From the NCBI GenBank assembly GCA_016787265.1, contig JAEUVF010000013.1:558001-622000 (forward strand): DNA of 64,000 nucleotides, read 5' to 3'. Below the pieces are notes generated by a model. The model searched no databases. It was not told the DNA's origin and worked only from the letters and a program-made list of their open reading frames with translations. The stretch is from Flavipsychrobacter sp. Its GTDB lineage: Bacteria; Bacteroidota; Bacteroidia; Chitinophagales; Chitinophagaceae. This document shows, piece after piece, positions 24,658 through 34,031 of this stretch (positions are counted from its first letter, which is position 1; each line of letters opens with the position of its first letter). The position numbers were made by a program, and so were the translations under genes.

Positions 24658-27600
24658 TTACTTTGAACTGTCCTGCGGCTGTCCAATTGTACCACCAGAT
24701 TCAATAGATGGCTGAACAGTAGATCCCTGTTTGTAATTGTTCTCCAGCATCTGCAGCATCTGAACCAGTTGCTGTGCACCGGCAATCTCATTACGCATGC
24801 CTTCCTGCTTGCGATCCGGCAATTGCGCATAGTATTTCAACTGCTGATCGAAATCCCTGTGCAGCGCCTTGGATACTTTATCAGCCAGTGCTGTATGTCC
24901 GGCTTTGTAGGCCGCTTCCAGGAAACGGAAAGTGAAATAGTTGTGCTGATTGCTTCTGCTTGGCATGGCATAAGGCATATTTTCCTGCAGGATTCCTTTA
25001 TCCGCCATATCCAGCAACTGCTTGGCTTCGTCTTTGCGGTTCGCATCTGCCAATGCACCTGCTCCATCTGCATATGCAGCACGGATGGTATTCAAATGGC
25101 GACGGTTTTCTTCATCAAAATAAACCCCGGCAATATCAGCGCTTCCAAATCCAAACTTGTTCTTTAACTTGTCTACCATCCAGTCGGTATTGAAACCGGT
25201 ATTGTTGGAGATTGGCACCAGGCGATAGGTCAATCCATCCTTACGCATGAAATTACCAAAGCCCAGTTCCTGAGCAGTATATGGCGCTGTAAAGCAAATC
25301 GGACGTTTCCATTTGTTTGCTGCTATGATATTCAGTATCGCGAGATCATTTTTCAGCAGGGTATTCTTGTTCTCGGGTATTACCACAGGAACTGCAGTTA
25401 CCACACTGTCTCCAGCGTTCACGGTTCCATTAGATCGCACCAACTGCTCATCCACCGGCAATACATATTTTTTAGCCGGCAGGTAGTTGATGCTTTCACC
25501 TCCCTGTAAGGCTACTTTGAATGCAGGATCTTCACTTCCTACTACATTCTTCATTACATCGTAGAGGTCATAGAAGCGCTCCTGGTTCACATCGGGACGT
25601 GGATTATAAATCACATAATCCCGGTTGCGGCCCCTGATCTGATCTTCTGACCAGATTACATCTATCGGCGCACTTTCATTCACTTTATACCGCAGCTGGT
25701 TGATATACCAGTCGATACCCAACAGGCTGTTGTTGATTACCCGAATATCCGGACGAATGCCTTCCACTTCCTGGGCATACCAGAGGGGATAGGTATCATT
25801 ATCGCCATAGGTAAAGAGAATGGCGTTGGGCGGACAGCTTTCCAGGTAATCCTTCGCCAGGTCGCGGGCCAGTACTTTTTTGCTCCGATCATGGTCATCC
25901 CACTCCTGGAAGCCCATAAGAACAGGAACTGCGAGCAAACAAACCAGGGCTGCACTCATATTGGCAATTCGTTCGCCTGATTTTTTCATCAGCCACTCAC
26001 GCACCTGCAATACACCTAAACCAATCCAGATGGCAAAAGCGTAGAAGGATCCCACGTAGGCATAATCCCGTTCCCTTGGCTGATTGCCCGCCTGGTTCAG
26101 GTAGAGCACAATGGCGATGCCGGTAAAGAAGAACAGTAATCCCACCACAATGAAGTCTCTGCGGTTGGCGAAATACTGGTAGATCAATCCCATGATGCCG
26201 AGGATCAGGGGAAGGAAGTATAATTTGTTATTGGCTTTGTTGTTTTTCAGGGCATCCGGCATGGCATCCTGGTTGCCGAGGCGCCAGTTATCAATAAAGG
26301 ATACACCCGAAATCCAGTTACCATCCCGCACATTTCCTGGCGCGATGCCCTGCACATCATTTTGTTTACCGGCAAAATTCCACATGAAATAACGCCAGTA
26401 CATCCAGTTCATCTGGTAACCCATAAAGAAGCTGACGTTGTCGGCCATATTTGGTTTTTCATCCTGAGCCAGCCCCAGCCAGTCGCGGTAGAATTTAGTT
26501 TGATCACGATCAGTACCCCCATCCCAAACCCTTGGGAACAACATCTTATCCTCATTGGCATATACCGGTTTGATATCATAGCCAATGAATTCGTATTTGT
26601 CTTCTCCTTTGGAGTATTTCTTTTTGGTCTCCACATAATCCTTTGGAGACGCAGTGAACATCTGTCCATATAAAAGGGGGAAATCACCATACTGATCACG
26701 ACCCAGGTAACCTACCAGTGAATGCGGGTTGTCCACATTGTACATATCCACTGCAGGGTTGGCATTGGAGCGAATCATGGTAGTTACATAACTGCTGTAA
26801 CCCAGCAACATGAAGATCGCACACCAGATACCCAGGCGCAGGAAGTTCCAATGGTTCTTTTTTGCTGTGTACAGGCCATAATAAAACAATACGCCCAGTA
26901 ATATGAAGAAAGCAATAAAACCAGAGAAGAAGGGCATACCCAATCCGTTTACAAACTGGATATCAAACCAGCCGGCTGCTTTCACCGACCACTGGATCAC
27001 TACCACCTGTACAAAACCGGTAATAAGACAGCCTACAATAAATGCCCAGAAAGTTCCCCAGGCAGTTGGCTGATAGCGTTTGAAATAATATACCATCACA
27101 ATTGCAGGGATGGTGAGGAGGTTTAGCAGGTGTACGCCAATAGAGAGACCCATCATGAAAAAGATGAATACAATCCATTTATCTGAACCTGGTTGATCGG
27201 CACTGTGTTCCCATTTCAGGATGGCCCAGAATACCAGGGCAGTGAACAGGGAGGAGAGGGCATATACTTCCCCTTCCACGGCGCTGTACCAGAAAGAATC
27301 AGAAAAAGTGTAAGCCAGGGCACCTACAGCACCGGCGCTGATGATCGCAAAAATCTGCTGACCGGTAGGTTCAGCGTTGTTGGTTACCACCAGTTTGCGC
27401 GCAAAATGGGTGATGGTCCAGAAAAGAAAGAGAATGGTGAATCCACTGGCCAGGGCACTCATGATGTTTACAGCGATGGCAGGATTGCTGCCGCCAAAGA
27501 TTACCACGAAGATGCGACCCAACAATACAAAGAGGGGAGCTCCGGGCGGGTGCGGGATCTGTAACTTATAAACGCTCGAAATAAATTCACCGGTATCCCA

Positions 27601-27696
27601 TAAACTGGCGGTGGCTTCCATTGTCAGCAGGTACACGGTGCAGGCGATTGCGCAGATGACCCAGCCGGCAAGGTTGTTCACTTTCTTAAAATTCAT
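24658..27696 (-). CDS. DUF2723-family multi-pass membrane protein (GT117-like glycosyltransferase)
   Basis: 1012 residues with about 12 membrane segments in the first ~550 residues, then a soluble C-terminal part. The N-terminus contains TMEATASLWDTGEF followed by KLQIPHPPGAPLF, the hallmark of DUF2723. The WDTGE acidic residues sit where GT-C enzymes have their catalytic loop. DUF2723 has been placed among GT-C transferases of the mannosyltransferase type, so a role in glycosylating exported proteins or glycans is a family-based inference. The C-terminal ~450 residues face the periplasm. An Asp/Ser-rich tail closes it. The gene is monocistronic with its own terminator. Confidence 0.9.
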   Translation of the reverse strand: MNFKKVNNLAGWVICAIACTVYLLTMEATASLWDTGEFISSVYKLQIPHPPGAPLFVLLGRIFVVIFGGSNPAIAVNIMSALASGFTILFLFWTITHFARKLVVTNNAEPTGQQIFAIISAGAVGALAYTFSDSFWYSAVEGEVYALSSLFTALVFWAILKWEHSADQPGSDKWIVFIFFMMGLSIGVHLLNLLTIPAIVMVYYFKRYQPTAWGTFWAFIVGCLITGFVQVVVIQWSVKAAGWFDIQFVNGLGMPFFSGFIAFFILLGVLFYYGLYTAKKNHWNFLRLGIWCAIFMLLGYSSYVTTMIRSNANPAVDMYNVDNPHSLVGYLGRDQYGDFPLLYGQMFTASPKDYVETKKKYSKGEDKYEFIGYDIKPVYANEDKMLFPRVWDGGTDRDQTKFYRDWLGLAQDEKPNMADNVSFFMGYQMNWMYWRYFMWNFAGKQNDVQGIAPGNVRDGNWISGVSFIDNWRLGNQDAMPDALKNNKANNKLYFLPLILGIMGLIYQYFANRRDFIVVGLLFFFTGIAIVLYLNQAGNQPRERDYAYVGSFYAFAIWIGLGVLQVREWLMKKSGERIANMSAALVCLLAVPVLMGFQEWDDHDRSKKVLARDLAKDYLESCPPNAILFTYGDNDTYPLWYAQEVEGIRPDIRVINNSLLGIDWYINQLRYKVNESAPIDVIWSEDQIRGRNRDYVIYNPRPDVNQERFYDLYDVMKNVVGSEDPAFKVALQGGESINYLPAKKYVLPVDEQLVRSNGTVNAGDSVVTAVPVVIPENKNTLLKNDLAILNIIAANKWKRPICFTAPYTAQELGFGNFMRKDGLTYRLVPISNNTGFNTDWMVDKLKNKFGFGSADIAGVYFDEENRRHLNTIRAAYADGAGALADANRKDEAKQLLDMADKGILQENMPYAMPSRSNQHNYFTFRFLEAAYKAGHTALADKVSKALHRDFDQQLKYYAQLPDRKQEGMRNEIAGAQQLVQMLQMLENNYKQGSTVQPSIESGGTIGQPQDSSK

Positions 27697-27781
27697 ACAG
27701 CATTGGTTTATACAAGGCGTGGCAAATTAAAGTAAATGCTTTTAAAAGCAGCCACGGCCCAAAAATTTGTGAAAATAGTTG

Positions 27782-28603
27782 TTATTGGAAGAAAATCCTG
27801 ACTGTCTGGTAAAAAAGGCGGTTTTGCAGGTAGGTATTCTGGCTTTGCTCACCATAGCCCTGCAAACCAAAGAGCCCGGCTGCATTGCCTTTATTGATAG
27901 ATATCTCCAGGTAACCCGCCGCATTAAAATGCGCCAGCTTTTCTCCCTCCGGCACATCTGCATAGTTATTGGAGAGGCGTTCAATGGTTTCATTGCGTTT
28001 GAAGAGAATCGTGAATCCCCTTCCTTTTCGCTGGGCTTCAAACTGCTCCCGGGTGATATTGACCACCACATTTTCGAACTGATCAATATAGATAATTTGT
28101 CCCTCGATAGTGTTTTCCTGCAGCAAAGGCTTAAGCGGATTCTTCTCCAGGTAATGAAAATCAGGTTCTCCGATATCCGTAATTCGTTCACCCCGGTTCA
28201 GTGCCGCGATGGCTTTACCAAACACTTCGATGCAATGCAGGGCATGCCCCTGTACCTGCGGATCCATCGGCAGACCGATCACCAGTTCCGGTTTTTCTTC
28301 CAGGATCATGGGCAGCAGGCCATTGTCGGCACAGAGATAATACTGGTTCTTATGATACGCCAGCAGGAGATGATTGTTCCTGCGCTCAAACAGATTGACC
28401 AATATTAAATGATACGACAGCTCCGGAAAATGGCGGATGGCATTTCTGCAGATATACGCCGCCTGCGGATAGTTGAAAGGTCGTATACCATGACTTATAT
28501 CCACCAGGTTGAACGAAGGATCGATTCGCAGGAGCAACCCCTTGATTGCGCCTGCCAGGTAATCCTGGGTGCCAAAATCGGATGTAAGTGTGAGTACCGC
28601 CAT
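27782..28603 (-). CDS. S-adenosyl-L-methionine hydroxide adenosyltransferase (DUF62)
   Basis: 273 residues of the SAM chlorinase/fluorinase fold. The N-terminus has LTLTSDFGTQDYLAGAIKG and the following VDISHGIRPFN, both family motifs with the SAM-binding Asp. CADNGLLPMIL and the later YIDQFENVVVNI are also conserved. The DUF62 members without the halide pocket split SAM with water to adenosine and methionine. The later-domain ends at a beta-barrel-like part. The gene is followed by none in the same operon and preceded by the SDR gene 19 bases upstream, so they may be co-transcribed. Confidence 0.88.
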   Translation of the reverse strand: MAVLTLTSDFGTQDYLAGAIKGLLLRIDPSFNLVDISHGIRPFNYPQAAYICRNAIRHFPELSYHLILVNLFERRNNHLLLAYHKNQYYLCADNGLLPMILEEKPELVIGLPMDPQVQGHALHCIEVFGKAIAALNRGERITDIGEPDFHYLEKNPLKPLLQENTIEGQIIYIDQFENVVVNITREQFEAQRKGRGFTILFKRNETIERLSNNYADVPEGEKLAHFNAAGYLEISINKGNAAGLFGLQGYGEQSQNTYLQNRLFYQTVRIFFQ

Positions 28604-28621
28604 GAACAGTTTGCGAAGGTA

Positions 28622-29431
28622 CTACTTCACCAGTTTGCCTTCTTTGAAAAAAAACTTATGAGTCAGTTTATCTGCCAGTGAAGGGAAGAACCGGTTCATG
28701 AATACCGCGCGTTTACCCGTGTACGTTAGAACAAGCGTACGTTTCTTTTTTTGCATGGCATCCAGGATATGCTGGGCACATTCGTCGGCGGTCATCAGTT
28801 TAGTTTCATCCATGGGAGAGGAGCCCTGTGCTTTAGCCTCCGCATTGAGGGCGGCGTTTCGGATATTGCTGGCCGTGAAACCTGGCGCGATCCACATCAC
28901 GTGAACATTATGATCCAGCATTTCGGTGCGCAGTGCTTCCAGCCAGCCCTGCAGGGCAAACTTGGAAGCGGAGTAGGCACTTCTTCCTGGCAGTCCGCGG
29001 TAGCCAGCGATGCTGGAGATACCCAGGATCATGCCCTGGTTTTGGATGATGCTGGGCAGTGCGTATTTGGTGCAATAGACGGATCCAAAGAAATTGATCT
29101 CCATAACCTGGCGGAATACGTCCAGGTCGGCATCTTCAAAGAGAGCACGCATGGAGATTCCGGCATTATTGATAAGGATATCAATTTTGCCGAAGGTGTC
29201 GAGGGTAGACTGGATGAATTTTTTACAGTCTTCTTCTTTGCTGACATCCGCCACAACAGTGTGGAGCATCACATTGGTATATTCCATCTGCAGGTTATAC
29301 AGTTTATCATAACTGCGTCCGCAGGTGGCAACTTTAGCACCTAGGGGGATGAGTTGATCAATCAGGGCTTTTCCGATTCCTTCGCTGCCACCTGTGATGG
29401 CAATCACTTTATTTTTAAAAAATTCACTCAT
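28622..29431 (-). CDS. Short-chain dehydrogenase/reductase
   Basis: The start at 29431 (MSEFFKNKVIAITGGSEGIG) gives 269 residues. The cofactor motif TGGSEGIG, the NNAG motif, and the catalytic Ser (ISSIAGY) with YSASK (Y-x-x-x-K) are all present in classical SDR order. This makes it a true oxidoreductase. The C-terminus is basic and hydrophobic, as in membrane-associated SDRs of sphingolipid and ketosphinganine reductase type, which is a possibility only. It is divergent from the tRNA-Lys gene. Confidence 0.9.
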   Translation of the reverse strand: MSEFFKNKVIAITGGSEGIGKALIDQLIPLGAKVATCGRSYDKLYNLQMEYTNVMLHTVVADVSKEEDCKKFIQSTLDTFGKIDILINNAGISMRALFEDADLDVFRQVMEINFFGSVYCTKYALPSIIQNQGMILGISSIAGYRGLPGRSAYSASKFALQGWLEALRTEMLDHNVHVMWIAPGFTASNIRNAALNAEAKAQGSSPMDETKLMTADECAQHILDAMQKKKRTLVLTYTGKRAVFMNRFFPSLADKLTHKFFFKEGKLVK

Positions 29432-29449
29432 GGGTTGAACTATCTTTTG

Positions 29450-29457
29450 CAAACCTA
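29450..29457 (-). promoter_or_regulatory. -7 element of the SDR gene
   Basis: TAGGTTTG on the minus strand is an exact TAnnTTTG, 18 bases before the SDR start. A -33 TTTG at the right distance is not seen. Confidence 0.4.
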
Positions 29458-29547
29458 TCTAAAAAAAAGCACCTTTAATGGAGAGGCAAATGGTTTGCAG
29501 CCAATTTGTTAGCTGGAAAAAAAAGAACAGAAAAAAAATAAAAAAAA

Positions 29548-29578
29548 TTTGGGGCGAAACGATTAATCCCTATTTTTG
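29548..29578 (+). promoter_or_regulatory. Bacteroidota consensus promoter of tRNA-Lys
   Basis: TTTG at 29548-29551, a 19-base spacer and TATTTTTG at 29571-29578 match the -33/-7 consensus completely. A long A-rich tract lies directly upstream (29517-29547), like an UP element. Confidence 0.8.
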
Positions 29579-29619
29579 CACTCCCAAATCAAACAACACA
29601 GTTGTTAAAAACGGGATAA

Positions 29620-29692
29620 GATCCTGTAGCTCAGTTGGTAGAGCAATACACTTTTAATGTATGGGTCCTGGGTTCGAGTCCCAGCGGGATCA
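29620..29692 (+). tRNA. tRNA-Lys(UUU)
   Basis: 73-nt cloverleaf with acceptor GATCCTG/CGGGATC (one G-U pair), D stem GCTC/GAGC, anticodon stem ATACA/TGTAT with loop CTTTTAA (anticodon TTT) and T stem CTGGG/CCCAG. CCA is not encoded. An accessory region follows it, but I found no copy of its 3' end downstream that would mark an integration site. Confidence 0.97.
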
Positions 29693-29695
29693 CAG

Positions 29696-29723
29696 AAAGC
29701 CCCTCAAATTGAGGGGCTTTTTT
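29696..29723 (+). terminator. Rho-independent terminator of tRNA-Lys
   Basis: AAGCCCCTCAA pairs with TTGAGGGGCTT around a very short loop, followed by a T run. It begins 4 bases after the tRNA. Confidence 0.9.
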
Positions 29724-29799
29724 ATGCCTCAAACTTGTAAATTTCAAAAACAAACTCTTTTGGGCGCTGGCCCAATCAAAAATATCCGGTGAAGTATTT

Positions 29800-30723
29800 C
29801 TAAAAGAAGAAGTTTTTTATGGCCATATTTTGACTAGAAGGAATACTTGGAGTTACTATAACTTTATAGAATTTAGTTAAAAAAAGGTAGTCGTCAGATA
29901 CTTCTAGGTCATCAATAAAATTGCGGCTTACACTTTTTTTAAAATTCCCCCACATTTCCGAAACTTCTTCTTCAGATGTTTCTCTTTCGCGTCCTCCTTT
30001 AATAAATGCTTCAAGCTTATTATATGTGACATTAAACAATGTTTTATCGATAAATCCATATTTTCTCCAAGCGTAAATTTTATAAAAGCTCATTATTTTC
30101 TGAATTTCAATTAGAAGAAAATAATTTTTGTTGGTGCCAACGGAACTGTAGATGTTTTCAAGATTAACATTGTAATGAATCATTTTTATAAAATATTCCC
30201 CTGGCAACATTCTATTAATTTCATAAGTTCCATTATTAATCCTGGTAATGTATTTTTTGCTGCCGGCTAAAGAATCAACATTTACAGCAATAATATTCCC
30301 ACCATCGCAATAATTTTGGGTGCTCCAATTTGTCACAAGATTTGCTAAAAGAAAATTACAACTACCAGATAGATTACCAAATTCAACATCTAGGTGTTCC
30401 GGAAATGATTTTTCAAAACCATCTTTAGTTTTATTAAAATATAAAGTACCATTTCTAAATACTTCAATGCCGTCTGAGTTTTTTGCTGAGAATACTACAT
30501 TTACGAAACTACTTTTATCACTAATTTGATTTTTTTTACTTTCATAACTTTGTACACTATTGGGGTTTGTCTCATATATTTTATAGTTACGAATTGACAA
30601 CGTATTCGGATTTCTAACTTTTGTACTTAAATACGAAGTAATCATTTTTTGTGTCTTTCCATCGGAACTGCTACATGAGTTCAATAACAAGAGGGCTGTT
30701 AATAAGAACAATGAAATTTTCAT
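29800..30723 (-). CDS. AT-rich lipoprotein of unknown function
   Basis: The 307-residue protein starts with a lipoprotein signal (lipobox LLNSC, Cys 17), so it should be lipid-anchored. The rest has no motif I recognise. The segment YFIKMIHYNVNLENIYSS and the N-terminal segment rich in Asn, Ser and Lys show low-GC codon use unlike the housekeeping genes on the other side of the tRNA. It is likely part of the accessory region after tRNA-Lys. It shares no operon with its neighbours: the next gene upstream (30809) is 85 bases away in the same direction. Confidence 0.65.
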   Translation of the reverse strand: MKISLFLLTALLLLNSCSSSDGKTQKMITSYLSTKVRNPNTLSIRNYKIYETNPNSVQSYESKKNQISDKSSFVNVVFSAKNSDGIEVFRNGTLYFNKTKDGFEKSFPEHLDVEFGNLSGSCNFLLANLVTNWSTQNYCDGGNIIAVNVDSLAGSKKYITRINNGTYEINRMLPGEYFIKMIHYNVNLENIYSSVGTNKNYFLLIEIQKIMSFYKIYAWRKYGFIDKTLFNVTYNKLEAFIKGGRERETSEEEVSEMWGNFKKSVSRNFIDDLEVSDDYLFLTKFYKVIVTPSIPSSQNMAIKNFFF

Positions 30724-30808
30724 GTTGACTTGTATTGTTCGCTAATAAATGAAGTGTGTAATTGATAAACTTAAAATCATGAAGATCTTGCTCTTTTATA
30801 CCATTTTC

Positions 30809-30958
30809 TTAAATATGTAAAGCTTTTGCCGCTTTTTCATTTCTGATAATAGTGGCTGTACGTTGGTATTCCCGTTTTTTCTTTAAAGGAGATTTTCTTT
30901 CCTGTGTTCCTATGAAACCAATTTCATCTAGTTTGTAGTATTTCTTCTTATCCTCCAT
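30809..30958 (-). CDS. Small basic protein, 49 residues
   Basis: The complete frame starts with ATG at 30958 and stops with TAA at 30809. It encodes MEDKKKYYKLDEIGFIGTQE followed by a Lys/Arg-rich stretch (RKSPLKKKREYQRTATIIRN) and a short tail. The composition is highly basic and polar without membrane segments, so nucleic-acid binding is plausible but unproven. It lies 14 bases downstream of a 32-bp palindrome, which could be its own operator. No family recognised. Being short, it needs conservation evidence. Confidence 0.5.
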   Translation of the reverse strand: MEDKKKYYKLDEIGFIGTQERKSPLKKKREYQRTATIIRNEKAAKALHI

Positions 30959-30971
30959 CGTTATTAATTTA

Positions 30972-31003
30972 TTTAACTGATAATCAAATGATTATCAGTT
31001 AAA
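30972..31003. promoter_or_regulatory. 32-bp near-perfect palindrome between the small gene and the hsd operon
   Basis: The arms pair over 15 bases on each side of a 2-base AA centre (core TGATAATCAAATGATTATCA). It lies 14 bases before the 49-codon gene on the minus strand and ~150 bases before hsdM on the plus strand. A perfect dyad of this length suits a dimeric repressor or controller protein, or a DNA cruciform. A terminator role is unlikely because no T-run follows. Confidence 0.6.
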
Positions 31004-31152
31004 ATTGAATATTGCTCAATATTTTCTAAGTTACAGCTAATAAAACAAAATGTAAAAGGCTAAAAGCTTATTCAATAGGTATTTTCAACTTTTACTTCCA
31101 ATTTATATCCTCTCTTTCCTTATTTTGTTCCTCCAAATTATTTTCACCAACA

Positions 31153-32730
31153 ATGCCCAAACTCGACCTTTCCACCCTCGAATCCTGGTTATGGGATTCT
31201 GCCAATATTCTTAGAGGTAGTATCGATAGCTCCGACTTTAAAAATTACATTTTTGGCCTGCTCTTCCTCAAACGCACCAACGATGTGTTTGAAGAGGAAG
31301 TGCAAATCATTATGGAGCGTGATGGTATCAACAGAAAGGAGGCCGAGGAAGAAACCTATTTTAAAGTGCCCCGCGAAGCCCGCTGGGACTCTATCAAAAA
31401 GATTACCGAAAATATTGGCATTGCCCTGGACAAGGCTTTTGCTGCCATTGAACGGGATAATACCTCGCTGGAAGGGGTCATGACAGCCACCAAGTTTGGG
31501 GATAAGGAAAAGCTGAGTGATGATGTTTTACAACGTCTCCTGCGCCACTTTAACCAATACTCCCTCAAAAACAGTGATCTCTATACACCGGATATCCTGG
31601 GCGATGCCTATGAATACCTGATCAAACAGTTTGCAGATGACAGTGGGAAGAAAGGTGGGGAGTTCTATTCTCCCAGGGGAGTGGTTACTACTATTGTTCG
31701 GTTGATCAAACCCCTGCCTAAGCATAAAGTCTATGATCCTACCTGTGGTTCCGGGGGTATGCTGATTGAATCAGCCAAATATGTGGCAGAGCAGCCCGGT
31801 GGCAGAGAAGGAAATAATATAAATATCTCCCTATACGGACAGGAAAAAAACATTGGTACCTGGGCGATTGGTAAGATGAACATGATTCTGCACAACCACC
31901 TGGATGCTAGTTTGGAAAAGGGAGATACCCTGGTATATCCTAAACACAAGGATGAAAAAGGGGAACTGCTGTTGTTCGATCGGGTGATTGCCAATCCTCC
32001 TTTTAGCCAGGATGCATGGTGGACACCTGCTGAAATCGGGCAGGACCAGAAACTGGACAAAAACGGGAAAGAGAAAAAAGTCACGCCGAATTATAACAAA
32101 GTGGTGGTAGACTCCTTTGGTCGTTTTCAATTTGGTATTCCTCCGCGCGGGTATGCAGACCTCGCTTTTCTCCAACACATGATCGCGGTGTTGAAGCAGG
32201 ATGGAAAAGCGGGAGTGGTTTTACCCCATGGTACCTTGTTCAGAAGTGGGAGCGAAGGCGCGATCCGGGAAAAATTACTGCAAGCCGATTTGATTGAAGG
32301 GATTGTAGGATTACCTCCTGCCTTGTTTTACAATACCGGGATTCCAGCTAGTATCTGGGTGATCAGCAAAACCAAGCCGAAACACCTGAAGAATAAGGTG
32401 ATCATTATTGATGCCAGTGGGGAATATAAGGAAGGCAAGAACCAGAATGAATTGCTGGATCCGCATATTAAGAAGATCGTGGATGCCTATGATCATTTCG
32501 CGATGAAAATACAACAGGCCGAGATAAGTGAAAAATTCGCGCGACTCGTAGACCGGGAAGAAATCGCCTCCAATGATTATAACCTGAATATTAGTCGCTA
32601 TATCGATACCAGTGAAAAAGAACCGGAGATCAATTTACAGGAGGTGAAGCGAGAATTGGAGAAATTGGAAGAAAGGGAAAAGGAGATAGATGCAAAATTG
32701 GCTAATTATTTAAAGGAGTTGGGGATATGA
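31153..32730 (+). CDS. hsdM: Type I restriction-modification system, methyltransferase subunit
   Basis: 525-residue N6-adenine methyltransferase subunit of a type I system; with HsdS it methylates the target, and with HsdR it restricts unmodified DNA. The N-terminal HsdM helical bundle is at residues ~1-140 (LWDSANILRGSIDSSDFKNY). Motif I (SAM binding) is DPTCGSGGM at ~195-203, and NPPF at 281-284 is motif IV of the gamma class. The C-terminal region is a Glu/Lys-rich coiled coil. The last 4 bases overlap hsdS (ATGA), which implies translational coupling. Confidence 0.96.
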   Translation: MPKLDLSTLESWLWDSANILRGSIDSSDFKNYIFGLLFLKRTNDVFEEEVQIIMERDGINRKEAEEETYFKVPREARWDSIKKITENIGIALDKAFAAIERDNTSLEGVMTATKFGDKEKLSDDVLQRLLRHFNQYSLKNSDLYTPDILGDAYEYLIKQFADDSGKKGGEFYSPRGVVTTIVRLIKPLPKHKVYDPTCGSGGMLIESAKYVAEQPGGREGNNINISLYGQEKNIGTWAIGKMNMILHNHLDASLEKGDTLVYPKHKDEKGELLLFDRVIANPPFSQDAWWTPAEIGQDQKLDKNGKEKKVTPNYNKVVVDSFGRFQFGIPPRGYADLAFLQHMIAVLKQDGKAGVVLPHGTLFRSGSEGAIREKLLQADLIEGIVGLPPALFYNTGIPASIWVISKTKPKHLKNKVIIIDASGEYKEGKNQNELLDPHIKKIVDAYDHFAMKIQQAEISEKFARLVDREEIASNDYNLNISRYIDTSEKEPEINLQEVKRELEKLEEREKEIDAKLANYLKELGI

Positions 32731-34031
32731 GTGATTTAAAAGATAAAATAAATATTAATGAGCTACCAAATGATTGGAAATGGACAAAATTAAGCTTGGT
32801 TGCTAAATGTGTTGTAGGGATAGCTTCATCTGCTACTCATGCTTATTCAAAAAAAGGCATTCTCCTAATAAGAAATCAAAACATAAAGGAGGGCAAAATT
32901 GAAATTTCTGATGCATTGTACATTAATGAAATGTATGAAAATGGATACAAATCAAAAAGACTAAAAGCTGGTAACATTCTTACCGTAAGAACTGGCTATC
33001 CAGGAATAAGTGCAGTCGTTCCAAAAGAACTAGAAGGTAGTCAATCTTTCACAACTTTAATTATCCGAGATATTGCCGATAATGTAAATAGTTATTTCCT
33101 TTGTTACTTTATTAACTCAGACTATGGAAAAAAATTCTTTTCAAGTAATCAGGCAGGTGGTGGCCAACAAAATGTAGGTGCTAAAACTTTAGAAAATTTA
33201 ATATTCCCTCTTCCCCCTCTTCCCGAACAACAAAAAATAGCTGAAATCCTCTCCACAGTAGATGAAAAGATTGAACTAATTGAAGCGCAAATCAACCAAA
33301 CCACAGAGTTGAAAAAAGGCCTGATGCAGCAATTGCTTACCAAAGGTATCGGCCATACAAAGTTCAAAGATTCCCCGCTGGGAAAAATTCCGGAGAGTTG
33401 GGAAGTAGTGAAGTTAGAAAAATATTGTGATGTAAGAGATGGTACTCATGATAGTCCTAAGTATTTAAAAGAAGGAATTCCTTTTATTACCTCAAAAAAT
33501 TTATCGGGAAATAATCTTGATTTTTCCGATGTTAAATACATTAGTCATGAAGATCATTTAAACTTTTCAAAAAGGTCATTCGTTGATGACGGCGATATTT
33601 TGTTTGCAATGATTGGTACAGTTGGAAATCCGATTGTAGTGAAAAAAGAATTTGAATTTTCTATAAAAAATGTTGCACTCTTAAAATTTAAAAAAGAGCA
33701 ACTCATAAATACATTTGCATTAAATGTATTAAGGTCGAAAATAGTAGAAAATCAATTTCAGAAAATATCAAATGGAGGGGTACTGAAATTTGTTGCATTA
33801 GGGAATATTCGAAACTTGAATTTTCCTATTCCTCCAACACATGAACAACAACAAATTGCAACTATTTTAAATACCATTGACGATAAGATTGTTTCTCTTG
33901 TGGCAAAAAAAACCCAATATATCAATTTCAAAAAAGGCCTCATGCAGCAGCTCCTAACCGGTAAACTCCGCGTAAATCTTAACCCAACCAACCATGCAGC
34001 TAAATCAGGAGAGTTACAAGCAGCTGAATGA
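32727..34031 (+). CDS. hsdS: Type I restriction-modification system, specificity subunit
   Basis: 434-residue HsdS that picks the bipartite DNA target. Two target-recognition domains (~residues 15-155 and ~225-375) are each followed by a conserved helix segment: PPLPEQQKIAEILSTVDEKI and PTHEQQQIATILNTIDDK. Both segments end in KKGLMQQLL. The two recognition domains differ strongly, so the recognised half-sites differ. The gene is richer in A and T than hsdM and hsdR, as is usual for fast-evolving hsdS. It overlaps the next gene by 38 bases. Confidence 0.95.
   Translation: MSDLKDKININELPNDWKWTKLSLVAKCVVGIASSATHAYSKKGILLIRNQNIKEGKIEISDALYINEMYENGYKSKRLKAGNILTVRTGYPGISAVVPKELEGSQSFTTLIIRDIADNVNSYFLCYFINSDYGKKFFSSNQAGGGQQNVGAKTLENLIFPLPPLPEQQKIAEILSTVDEKIELIEAQINQTTELKKGLMQQLLTKGIGHTKFKDSPLGKIPESWEVVKLEKYCDVRDGTHDSPKYLKEGIPFITSKNLSGNNLDFSDVKYISHEDHLNFSKRSFVDDGDILFAMIGTVGNPIVVKKEFEFSIKNVALLKFKKEQLINTFALNVLRSKIVENQFQKISNGGVLKFVALGNIRNLNFPIPPTHEQQQIATILNTIDDKIVSLVAKKTQYINFKKGLMQQLLTGKLRVNLNPTNHAAKSGELQAAE

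Noticed and set aside
29760..29775. TTGGGC-GCTG-GCCCAA hairpin between tRNA-Lys and the lipoprotein gene
   Set aside because: No T-run on either strand, so a terminator role is not supported; no other role suggested.
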